A stretch of DNA of 29,892 nucleotides from Deltaproteobacteria bacterium (GTDB lineage: Bacteria > Desulfobacterota > Deferrimicrobia > Deferrimicrobiales > Deferrimicrobiaceae). Positions 16,744 through 24,574 of this stretch are shown piece by piece (the first letter of the stretch is position 1; the number at the start of each line of letters is the position of its first letter). A program made the position numbers and the translations under genes. A model generated the notes under the pieces. The model saw only the letters and a program-made list of their open reading frames with translations. It had not been told where the DNA came from and did no database searches. The stretch spans positions 1-29,892 of the forward strand of contig JANXPS010000004.1 of NCBI GenBank assembly GCA_025357175.1, read 5' to 3'.

Positions 16744-17744
16744 CAGTCCGCCTTCTTGGACCACGAGGGAGGCAGGTTGATCGGAACCTCGATATTGCCG
16801 AACTCGACGGGTTGCATCGGCCCGCAATCTTTGACCCATTCGGCCATTCGGCGAATTCCCGCTTCGAGGGAGACCGGGGGCGGCGGGTCGAACACACTGC
16901 GGCTTTTCTCGTGAAGGGCGAATGCGTGGACCACTTCGTTGCGGGCAGGCAGGTGGCGGATCTCCGGCTCGACGCCGATCGACCGGGCCACCTCGTTCGC
17001 CAGCGTCAGCAGGGTGTGCGGCTGGTCGGCCCCGATGTTGAACGCCTGCCCGTATGCCGCCGGAACCATCGGAGACCGGGCGATCACGGGGGCGACATCA
17101 TCGATGTGAGAGAAAGCCCTCGTCTGCAATCCGTCGCCGAACACGGTCATCGGTTGACCCTGGAGCAGCTGGTTCATGAAGATCCCGATCACGTTGCGGT
17201 ATTTGTCGGCGATGTTCTGTCGTTCGCCGTAGACGTTGTGCGGGCGGAATATGATGCTCGGCAACCCGAACATGTGATGCGCGGCGGCGAGATCGAGTTC
17301 GACCGCGTATTTGGATATGCCGTACGGATCTTCCGGTTGCGGAACCATCTCCTCGGTCATGGGCGTCTGGTTCGCCCCGTAGACCGCGATGGAGGAGGTG
17401 AACACGAAACAGCTGACTCCGTGCAGGATGGACTCGTTGATCAGGTTGACGGAGCCGATCACGTTGGTCTGGTAATTGTATCGGCGGATGAAGTGGCTCA
17501 ACCCCTCCGCCGCATAGGCCGCCAGGTGGTAGACGTAATCGAAATCGCCACCCTTCCACAAAGAGGCAACCCACTCCGGATCCGTGACCGTTCCCTGACG
17601 GAAATCCACCCCGGCCGGCACGTTCCCGATGAAGCCGCCGGAAAGATCGTCGGCCCCGACCACGTCGAACCCCAGCTTGAGGCAATGGTCGGCCACATGG
17701 GATCCGATGAACCCGGCGACGCCGGTTACCAGAACGCGCGTCAT
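16743..17744 (-). CDS. NAD-dependent epimerase/dehydratase (GalE-like)
   Basis: 333 residues, extended SDR fold. TGVAGFIGSH (7-16) binds NAD, TSSIAVYG (116-123) carries the catalytic serine, and Y141xxxK145 (YGISK) is the active pair; PHNVYGERQN and FGDGLQTRAFSHIDD are substrate-side segments like those of UDP-glucose 4-epimerases. The reaction is probably epimerisation of an NDP-hexose, but an NDP-4-keto-sugar reductase cannot be excluded. ATG at 17744 overlaps the preceding epimerase by four bases (ATGA), with GGAGGGG upstream. Two SDR genes in tandem, then GT2, suggest that a dedicated nucleotide sugar is made and used here. Confidence 0.85.
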   Translation of the reverse strand: MTRVLVTGVAGFIGSHVADHCLKLGFDVVGADDLSGGFIGNVPAGVDFRQGTVTDPEWVASLWKGGDFDYVYHLAAYAAEGLSHFIRRYNYQTNVIGSVNLINESILHGVSCFVFTSSIAVYGANQTPMTEEMVPQPEDPYGISKYAVELDLAAAHHMFGLPSIIFRPHNVYGERQNIADKYRNVIGIFMNQLLQGQPMTVFGDGLQTRAFSHIDDVAPVIARSPMVPAAYGQAFNIGADQPHTLLTLANEVARSIGVEPEIRHLPARNEVVHAFALHEKSRSVFDPPPPVSLEAGIRRMAEWVKDCGPMQPVEFGNIEVPINLPPSWSKKAD

Positions 17745-18748
17745 TGATCATCCCCTCCGGGCGCCGCCATGCAATCCCGCACCCTGACCAATATTTCGTC
17801 GAGGGACAGTTTCGGCGACCACCCGAGCAACCTGTTTATCTTGCCCGTGTCGGGCACGCGCCGCTGCATATCCTCGAATCCCGGCGCATAGGCCTCGGAG
17901 TACGGGACGAATACGGTTTCGGAACGACTGCCGGCAACCCCCTTGACCCGCTCGGCAAGTGCGAGGATGGAGATCTCTTCCGTGTTGCCGATGTTGAACA
18001 GCTGCCCGGGGGCATCCGGGTGGAAGACCAGAGAGGCCAATGCGGGAACCACATCGCTGACGTCACAGAAACAGCGCATCTGTTTCCCGTCCCCGTAGAC
18101 GGTGATCGGCTCACCCCGCATCGCCTGTTGCATCAACCTGGGAACGACCATCCCGTAGTGACCCGTCTGTTTGGGCCCCACCGTATTGAACAATCGGGTG
18201 AGGATGACAGGCAACCCGTACTCCCGGTAATAGGCAAACCCGAGGAACTCGTCCAGCATCTTGCTGCACGCGTATGCCCACCGGCTCTTCCCGCTCTCCC
18301 CCAGAAGCACATCGTTGTCTTCCCTGAACGGAATCTCGGCCGACTTGCCGTAAACCTCGGAGGTGCTCGTGACCAGCACCTTGCAGCCGTATCGAAGCGC
18401 CGCCTTCAGCACCACCTCGGTTCCCATCACGTTCGTTTCGATCGTGTGAACCGGGCGCTCCACGATCAGGGCCACGCCAACCGCGGCGGCCAGGTGAAAG
18501 ATAATATCCGATTGGGAGGCCAGCCGGTCCAGGACGACCTCTTCGGTCACCGAGGCTCTGCAAAAGTGGAACTTCGGGTTTCCGATCAGATGGCTGATGT
18601 TTTCTATTCTGCCGGTGGACAGGTTATCGATCACGGATACGTCATGCCCAAGCCCTATGAGAAAATCCGCGAGGTGGGAGCCGATGAAACCCGCCCCTCC
18701 CGTGATCAATATTCGCTTTCCACCCCTTGCATCCTGCGGGCTCGGCAT
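17741..18748 (-). CDS. NAD-dependent epimerase/dehydratase (GalE/UXS-type)
   Basis: About 335 residues. ITGGAGFIGSHLADFL at residues 15-30 is the NAD-binding motif, TSTSEVYG (127-134) and Y159xxxK163 (YACSK) are catalytic. The TSTSEVYG form is shared by UDP-glucuronate decarboxylases and some 4-epimerases. The following RLFNTVGPKQTGHYGMVVPR resembles epimerases, and there is no RACYDEGK segment as in the true decarboxylase at the operon start. The exact substrate is uncertain. The ATG at 18748 is one base after the flippase stop, with GAGGGG about eight bases upstream. It overlaps the next epimerase by four bases. Confidence 0.83.
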   Translation of the reverse strand: MPSPQDARGGKRILITGGAGFIGSHLADFLIGLGHDVSVIDNLSTGRIENISHLIGNPKFHFCRASVTEEVVLDRLASQSDIIFHLAAAVGVALIVERPVHTIETNVMGTEVVLKAALRYGCKVLVTSTSEVYGKSAEIPFREDNDVLLGESGKSRWAYACSKMLDEFLGFAYYREYGLPVILTRLFNTVGPKQTGHYGMVVPRLMQQAMRGEPITVYGDGKQMRCFCDVSDVVPALASLVFHPDAPGQLFNIGNTEEISILALAERVKGVAGSRSETVFVPYSEAYAPGFEDMQRRVPDTGKINRLLGWSPKLSLDEILVRVRDCMAAPGGDDQ

Positions 18749-18749
18749 T

Positions 18750-20039
18750 TCAGTTTCCCCTCTTCCAGTTGAAATATTCCAGCAAACGCCTGCCTTCAAG
18801 ATCCGAAGAACGCAGCAACAATAGCAACTGAAGCCCGAATATCATCGCATAAGCCGCCAGAGATGCCACGGCCGCCCCCAGAATGCCCATCCGGGGAAGC
18901 AGTAGCGCCAGCAGGACCAAGGATATGACCATCCCGATCCCTTCCGCAACAGCCGGCCGTCCCGGATATCCCAATGCCCGAAGACTGTTGCCCTGAATCA
19001 GGTTCAATCCCTGAAAAAGGGTGGCAACAAGGAGAACCTGCGCCGACAGGACGGAGGCCGAGTACGCGGCCCCGAATACAAGGGGAAGCACCCGCGGGAC
19101 GGCGATGACACCGAGAATGGATGCCGCCCCCCCCGCCAACAGGCCAAACAGGACCAATCGCAACGCTTCTTTTCCGGCGGCCTGCCTGTCGGGAGCCTGG
19201 GTGATCCGGGGCAGCGCAACGATTCCCAACGATGAAAACAGGGGTCCGGGGACCGCGCTCAACGCCACGGCAACGACATAATTACCCAACTGAACCGGGT
19301 TCAGGAAAATCGACATCAGCAACTGGTCAATTCTGAGCGAGACCTGCCCGGCGACCGAGGAAAAGAATGTTTTCATCCCGTAGCCGAACAATTCCGACAG
19401 ACGGACTTCCCCCCCACCGCACTTGAGCTTGAATCTTGAGGCCAGCAACGCAAAGGCGAACACGCAACCCAAAATCTGGACGACAAGGAATACCCGGACA
19501 TAGGCCAGGACTCCCGCGCGCCCCATTACCCAGAGGAGCGCGATTCCGACTGCGTATGCCAGGGAGAGAAACAGGCGAACGCAATTGAATCTTCGAACGA
19601 GCCCCGCACCCAGCAGCAGAAACGATTGGTGACCGGAGGCCAGTGTAAACGGCAGGGAAAGCAGCGCAATCCGGAACCCGGAAACCACCGTGTCCGACGG
19701 GGTTCCCAGGATGCGGGGAAGGCAAACCATCCCGACGATCGCCAGAACGCTTCCGGTCGTCGCGCTGACCTGAAGTGCCACGCCCCACAGCCGTCCAACG
19801 CGGGAAACATTCTTCCCGGCGAAATAAGAGAACGCGAACCCCAGCCCCATGTCGCCCGCCATGCCCAGAAACGCCACCCACAATAAAACCGTGGCCAGCT
19901 CTCCCCGGGCCGCCGGCCCCAGCGACCGGGCCAGGATCACACCACTCGCCAACCCGCATGCCGATCCGGCGAGAGTCAGGAGGAAAGTTTCGGAAATTCC
20001 CTTCCATGCTGCGGACGACTGGCGTACCAGACGATGCAA
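18750..20039 (-). CDS. wzx: Wzx-type lipid-linked oligosaccharide flippase
   Basis: 429 residues with about 12 hydrophobic segments over its whole length. It begins SSAAWKGISETFLLTLAGS with LARSLGPAARGELATVL after the first helix, a pattern typical of the MOP-superfamily polysaccharide transporters, and a C-terminal polysaccharide-synthesis-type half follows. The role is to flip the undecaprenyl-linked repeat unit to the periplasmic face. The start is a TTG at 20039, one base after the methyltransferase stop; no in-frame ATG occurs before about residue 58, which would remove the first helix. No clear ribosome site is visible, so translational coupling is likely. Confidence 0.85.
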   Translation of the reverse strand: MHRLVRQSSAAWKGISETFLLTLAGSACGLASGVILARSLGPAARGELATVLLWVAFLGMAGDMGLGFAFSYFAGKNVSRVGRLWGVALQVSATTGSVLAIVGMVCLPRILGTPSDTVVSGFRIALLSLPFTLASGHQSFLLLGAGLVRRFNCVRLFLSLAYAVGIALLWVMGRAGVLAYVRVFLVVQILGCVFAFALLASRFKLKCGGGEVRLSELFGYGMKTFFSSVAGQVSLRIDQLLMSIFLNPVQLGNYVVAVALSAVPGPLFSSLGIVALPRITQAPDRQAAGKEALRLVLFGLLAGGAASILGVIAVPRVLPLVFGAAYSASVLSAQVLLVATLFQGLNLIQGNSLRALGYPGRPAVAEGIGMVISLVLLALLLPRMGILGAAVASLAAYAMIFGLQLLLLLRSSDLEGRRLLEYFNWKRGN

Positions 20040-20040
20040 T

Positions 20041-20727
20041 TCAGACAGGCCGGGCTTCCATCAGGATGTGAACCCCGAAAAGCCCGGGCATCCGCGAAGA
20101 AACATATCCGTCCAGCGTTTTCGCAAATCCGGGGGCAATCCGTCTTAACGGACCCGAGGGGAGTTGCCCGACGGCCTTGTGCGACAAGACCCGGTACCCG
20201 GCATCCTCGACCATGGACTTTGCGGATTGGAAGTCGAAAAACCGGAGATGCGTCGCGTCCATGATTCCCGTCTCGGCATAACGAAACCGACCTGCCAGGA
20301 AATTCAGTCGCTGGTGGATCTGCAGGACATTCGGCAGCGCGATATAAACCGATCCCCCCTCTCTCAACAACGCCTTGCACCTTTCCAACACGTTGGTCGG
20401 ACTTGGGAGATGTTCCAGGACATGGCAAAACAGCAAGGCGTCAAAACTTCCACCCCTGAAGGGGAAATTTCCTTCCGATACATCCGAAATCACGCAGGAG
20501 ATACCGGACCGGCGACAGCATGTCGCTTCCTGAAGCGACAGCGTCAGGCCAACGGGATTGAAACCTCGCGTCTTCAACAACCGCATGTTTGCCCCGTCGC
20601 CGCAACCGACGTCCAGGATAAGACGATGTACAGGGCGAACCATCTCGACGAATGCCGGCAGCCCGTTGTTCGAATAGCATTTGTCGCGGCAAAAGCTCCC
20701 GGGCGACCCCGTCACTGCTTCGTCCAT
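20041..20727 (-). CDS. Class I SAM-dependent methyltransferase
   Basis: About 228 residues from the ATG at 20727, which overlaps the chain-length gene by 16 bases. ILDVGCGDGA (37-46) is motif I, LLFCHVLEHLPSP (98-110) the LEH segment, and LREGGSVYIALPN the post-II motif, so this is a Methyltransf_11/23-type enzyme. The THLRFFDFQSAKSMVEDAGY segment is typical of members in O-antigen and capsule loci. Substrate unknown. A longer version starting at 20787 would run further into the chain-length gene and has no support. It lies between Wzz-like and Wzx genes, apart from the other five methyltransferases. Confidence 0.83.
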   Translation of the reverse strand: MDEAVTGSPGSFCRDKCYSNNGLPAFVEMVRPVHRLILDVGCGDGANMRLLKTRGFNPVGLTLSLQEATCCRRSGISCVISDVSEGNFPFRGGSFDALLFCHVLEHLPSPTNVLERCKALLREGGSVYIALPNVLQIHQRLNFLAGRFRYAETGIMDATHLRFFDFQSAKSMVEDAGYRVLSHKAVGQLPSGPLRRIAPGFAKTLDGYVSSRMPGLFGVHILMEARPV

Positions 20728-21557
20728 TGCCTGGCCGAAAGGATCCCCCAGAAAAAGATGAACGACAGGATCAGCGCATAGGCGCATGACAACGCTCTCT
20801 GAGGCCCGATTTTCCGATCCGGGACCCGGGGAGAGTCGATGACCTTGAAACCGAACTGATCCCGGTTCCGGGCGAGCATTTCGCGCTCCACTTCCTGAAA
20901 ATAAAGCGAGTAGAGCCGATCGCGGGTGAGCGGGTCGAGAGTCTGCCGGATCTGTTCTTCGATGAACCGCTTGTTTCTGGCCGCTCGCTCCAAAGCCTCC
21001 TCCTGCAGGCGGCTTTTCGCCTCCTCCAGGTAATCGGTGACGATCGAAGATGACGATTCCGGCGAGAGCGAATCAAACGACAGGGAAAGCACCCCTGACT
21101 TCTTGTTGGGCAGGATTTTCAGCCTGTTTTTGGACGCTCGAATCGCATCCCAGTCGCCAAGCGGCTTTCCCTTCGAACCTGCACGGCGCAACGACCGCGT
21201 CAGCGGATCGTAGCGATCCCCGTGGATCGAAGCCCAAAGGTCATATTTGCGAAAGATCCGGACGGTGAGATCGTTGCTTCTGAAAAGCGACTCCAGATCT
21301 TCTATTTTCGAAGACCCGCCCACGGCGATTCCGAAAGAAGAAAGGACTCCGAAGGCGGCAGGGGCTTGCCGGCCTTCTTCCGAGGGAGCCACCACGGCCG
21401 TCGCACGATAGACATCGGGCAACCGGAACTGATACACCGCCATTGCGGTCCCGGCGACAACAGCCAGCAATGCGGCCTTCCACCAGCTTTTCCCAATCGC
21501 ATCGACATGGGCGGACAGGTCGATCGTGTCCGGGCCCGGGACGGTCTGCTCGATCAT
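20712..21557 (-). CDS. Wzz-type polysaccharide chain-length determinant (PCP family)
   Basis: 281 residues. One membrane helix at about 25-44 (WWKAALLAVVAGTAMAVYQF) and a second at about 256-275 (CAYALILSFIFFWGILSA) frame a periplasmic domain with a long, probably coiled-coil helix at about 175-235. The segment VIDSPRVPDRKIGPQRAL just before the second helix is the conserved proline-containing PCP motif. It sets polymer length and should contact the SLBB export protein encoded just upstream. It stops soon after the second helix: there is no cytoplasmic tyrosine-kinase domain and no separate BY-kinase gene in the window. ATG at 21557 with GGGAT upstream. Confidence 0.87.
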   Translation of the reverse strand: MIEQTVPGPDTIDLSAHVDAIGKSWWKAALLAVVAGTAMAVYQFRLPDVYRATAVVAPSEEGRQAPAAFGVLSSFGIAVGGSSKIEDLESLFRSNDLTVRIFRKYDLWASIHGDRYDPLTRSLRRAGSKGKPLGDWDAIRASKNRLKILPNKKSGVLSLSFDSLSPESSSSIVTDYLEEAKSRLQEEALERAARNKRFIEEQIRQTLDPLTRDRLYSLYFQEVEREMLARNRDQFGFKVIDSPRVPDRKIGPQRALSCAYALILSFIFFWGILSARQWTKQ

Positions 21558-21580
21558 CTGTTCATCCCTTTGGCGGCCCC

Positions 21581-24547
21581 TTAAAGCCGCAGCAAAACGC
21601 CGGCGGTCACGGCGATCTGCATCATGATCTGGGTGATGTCCTTGATGTCCTTCATCAGCCGCGTCTGGATCAGCTTCTCGGGAACGACGATCGAGTCGCC
21701 GGGCTCCACCTTCGCGGACTGGAGGGAACGATTCCCGAACATGAAAAAGGCGTGGTCGCCGTTGCCTGCGGTCACGACGGAACCGTCGGCCTTCAGCAGG
21801 AACATGTGGTCGCGGTCGGCCGACTCGGTGGGGCCGCCCACCGTCTGAAGGTAATACCCGACGGTCGGACGTGCCGGATCGTAGACCACGCCGGTCGGAT
21901 TGTAGACGCGGCCGACGACGTTGACCACGTTCATCGCCCTAGGCACTTCGAACCGGTCGCCGTCCTCGACGGGGATGTCCGATGGCGACCCCTCCATTTT
22001 CCCGCCCTCGGGAAGCCGTATGATGACGCGCCCGTTCGCCTTCGCCTTCTTGAGTTGCGCGATGAGCGACCGCCGGGCGGCCATCAGTTCCCTGTTTGCT
22101 TCGATGTCTTCCTTGTCGAGCGTCAACCCGCCGGTCTGCGCCTTCTGGGCGACCTCGAGTTCGAGTTCTTCGGTCAGCCTGTCGATGGCCGCCTGCTGCG
22201 ACCTCTGCGCCGACACCCGCGCGAAAACAGCCCCCTTCGGATAGGCATTCGCCGTGAAGCCGCCGGCCCGCGCGACGACGGAACCGAGTCTCTCGCCGCG
22301 CCTCACCGCGTAGACGCCTGGGAAACGGACCTCGCCTGCCAGCGTCACCTGCACCTTTTCGGACCAGTCTGGAATCTGTCGGACGACGAGCAGGTCGTAT
22401 TCGCGCAGCGGCAGGTCGGCGGACGCCTCGCCCGCCAGTACCCTTTCGGGGGAAACGTTGACCGTCTCGGTCTTGACCAGCGACCCGTCTTCCTTGATCC
22501 GGCGCCGCACCAGTTCCGCGTCCTTCCCGTACGCGCTTTCTTTCAACCCTCCCGCCTTGAACAAGAGGTCGGACAGCTTCATCCCTTCCGTCAGGACGAA
22601 CTCGCCCGGAGCATTGATCTCGCCCGCGGCGCTCAGCGTCTTGCGGGTCTTCGACTCCCATACCGAATGAACGCGAAGATAATCTTCGTCCTCGAGCAAA
22701 AGGTTCTCGGACGGGTCGCCCGACATCGCCTTGCCCAGGTCGATGTAGATCGTGTGGAAATCGCGTTTGGCGTCGGCACGGATGACTTCGGCCCGCGTCA
22801 GCAGCGCCGTTTTCGTCAGCCCGCCGGCCAGCGTCACCAGATCGGAAACGCGGGCGGCTTCAGGAATATCGAATGTGAGAACGGCGACATCGGGTTGCGA
22901 CTCGACGGCGACTTTTCCCAACGTCGCCTGATTTTCGACGGCGGCCGGGGCCTGCAACTCGACGCGCGTGGTCCGCACCTCTCCGGATACGCTCGCCTTG
23001 CGTCCGTCGCGCAGCGCCGACGCTGCGAACACCTTCACCACGTCACGGCCTTGCAGCGCCACGTCCGCGTCGTTCTTCTTGTCTAATACGATCGCCCTCA
23101 GGTTTACGGGAATGATCCGGCTGTGCATGTCCGGAGGGACCATGCGGGTGATCAGCGCATAGTCGAACCAGCTGCCGGGGAGAAAATCCTTTTCATCCGG
23201 GAGGAGCGTGCCGACCGTCATCCCCGCCTTGACCTCGTATTTGCCTGGCCGGACGACATTCCCTTCGAGCGTCACCACGTTCTCGTCGGCCCGGACGATC
23301 GACAGGATGCGGACCACGTCGCCATCTGCCAGGTCGAAGGTGCGCGCGCCCTTCTCGATCTCGGCCGTGTCGACGTCGAGGACGACCCGCGTCGAATGTC
23401 CCTCGAGCCTTTCGACCTGGACCCGCTGCGTGTAAGCCGACGGCGCAAAACCGCCGGCGATCCGGATGACGTCCTGCAGGCTCTTCTCGCCCGCAAGCTC
23501 GTAGATCGCGGGACGCCTCACCTCGCCCGCGACCGCCACGGTGCGCCCCACCACCGGCACGAAGATCGTATCGCCCTGGCGCAGCCGGATGTCGCCCCTG
23601 TTTTCGCCGCGAAGCAGGAAATCGTAGAGGTCGATGGTGGTGAGCAATTCGCCCGCACGGCGAAGCTCGATCCGCCGCGTGGACCCGATGTCCTTGAGCC
23701 CCCCCGCCAGGGAGAGCGCCTGCAGCGCGGTGTGGAACGAGCTGACGTTGTACCAGCCCGGCGCGCGCACCTCGCCGATGACCGAGACGCGGCTCGCCTT
23801 CATGTCGCCCAGAGACACCTCGGAGGACACCTCGGCCATCGATCCCACCTTCGCCTTGAGGAACGTCTTGAGCTCGCCGAACGTCTTGCCGGCCACCTGG
23901 AGCGGGCCCATCTTCGGGTAGAAGATCTTGCCTTCCCGGTCGACCGTCATCCGGTTCGTCCCCTCGAGCCGTCCCCACGTCTTGACGACGATCTCGTCGC
24001 CGGGTCCGATCACGTACGACGGGGAAACGGGCATGTCCTCGAGTGCGGCGCCCGGGCGCGGGTCGAACAGATCGTGCCCGAAGTGCGGCAGCGTGCGGGC
24101 CTCGGCATCGGGAATCCGTTTCCCGAACAGGTTGGACAGGTAGACCGACCCCATCCATTCGTACCGCGGGAGGGGAGCCGGGCCCGCCGTCGCCTGATGC
24201 GCGTTCGGGGCGACGCTCTTCGATTTCCCCTTGCCGGACGACTTGTCCCTGCGCTCATTTTCGGATTTCTTCTTGGTGTCCTGGATCAGCTGTTCCTTCA
24301 GTTCGGGGTGAGCCTTGAGGTATTCCTTCGCGTCGGCGGGAATCGAATCGCCGGACTGGATGAACTGCCGCGCCCCTTCGGCCTGGTCGGAGGTCGAAGC
24401 GGCATCGCCCGCGTCTTCGGCGCGAAGCGGCACCGCCTGTCCCGAAAGCAGCAGTGCGGCCAGCAACGCGAGGAGAAACCTCACGGGGCGGTGATGGCGG
24501 GCGATCGTCGTCTCGGCATTCGATATCGGCATCGGGTTTTCTTTCAT
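21581..24547 (-). CDS. Large SLBB-domain polysaccharide export protein (Wza-type)
   Basis: 988 residues, more than twice the length of Wza. A signal peptide (hydrophobic core about 23-38, likely cleavage after LRA) is followed by a charged low-complexity linker (about 45-125). The Poly_export domain (about 175-250, YVIGPGDEIVVKTWG) comes next, then about seven SLBB-type repeats starting near residues 253, 336, 424, 518, 637, 733 and 874, each with a GEVRxPGxY-like strand and most with an AGG turn. The fourth and sixth carry insertions; the sixth includes a predicted helical, coiled-coil-like stretch (785-840). The C-terminal hydrophobic tail (973-988) could be the outer-membrane-spanning helix. 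No cysteine is present, so it is not a lipoprotein. ATG at 24547; a second ATG at 24532 is possible. Predicted to form the outer-membrane export channel. Confidence 0.92.
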   Translation of the reverse strand: MKENPMPISNAETTIARHHRPVRFLLALLAALLLSGQAVPLRAEDAGDAASTSDQAEGARQFIQSGDSIPADAKEYLKAHPELKEQLIQDTKKKSENERRDKSSGKGKSKSVAPNAHQATAGPAPLPRYEWMGSVYLSNLFGKRIPDAEARTLPHFGHDLFDPRPGAALEDMPVSPSYVIGPGDEIVVKTWGRLEGTNRMTVDREGKIFYPKMGPLQVAGKTFGELKTFLKAKVGSMAEVSSEVSLGDMKASRVSVIGEVRAPGWYNVSSFHTALQALSLAGGLKDIGSTRRIELRRAGELLTTIDLYDFLLRGENRGDIRLRQGDTIFVPVVGRTVAVAGEVRRPAIYELAGEKSLQDVIRIAGGFAPSAYTQRVQVERLEGHSTRVVLDVDTAEIEKGARTFDLADGDVVRILSIVRADENVVTLEGNVVRPGKYEVKAGMTVGTLLPDEKDFLPGSWFDYALITRMVPPDMHSRIIPVNLRAIVLDKKNDADVALQGRDVVKVFAASALRDGRKASVSGEVRTTRVELQAPAAVENQATLGKVAVESQPDVAVLTFDIPEAARVSDLVTLAGGLTKTALLTRAEVIRADAKRDFHTIYIDLGKAMSGDPSENLLLEDEDYLRVHSVWESKTRKTLSAAGEINAPGEFVLTEGMKLSDLLFKAGGLKESAYGKDAELVRRRIKEDGSLVKTETVNVSPERVLAGEASADLPLREYDLLVVRQIPDWSEKVQVTLAGEVRFPGVYAVRRGERLGSVVARAGGFTANAYPKGAVFARVSAQRSQQAAIDRLTEELELEVAQKAQTGGLTLDKEDIEANRELMAARRSLIAQLKKAKANGRVIIRLPEGGKMEGSPSDIPVEDGDRFEVPRAMNVVNVVGRVYNPTGVVYDPARPTVGYYLQTVGGPTESADRDHMFLLKADGSVVTAGNGDHAFFMFGNRSLQSAKVEPGDSIVVPEKLIQTRLMKDIKDITQIMMQIAVTAGVLLRL

Positions 24548-24574
24548 CTGTGGGGAATGGATGTCATTTTCCTC

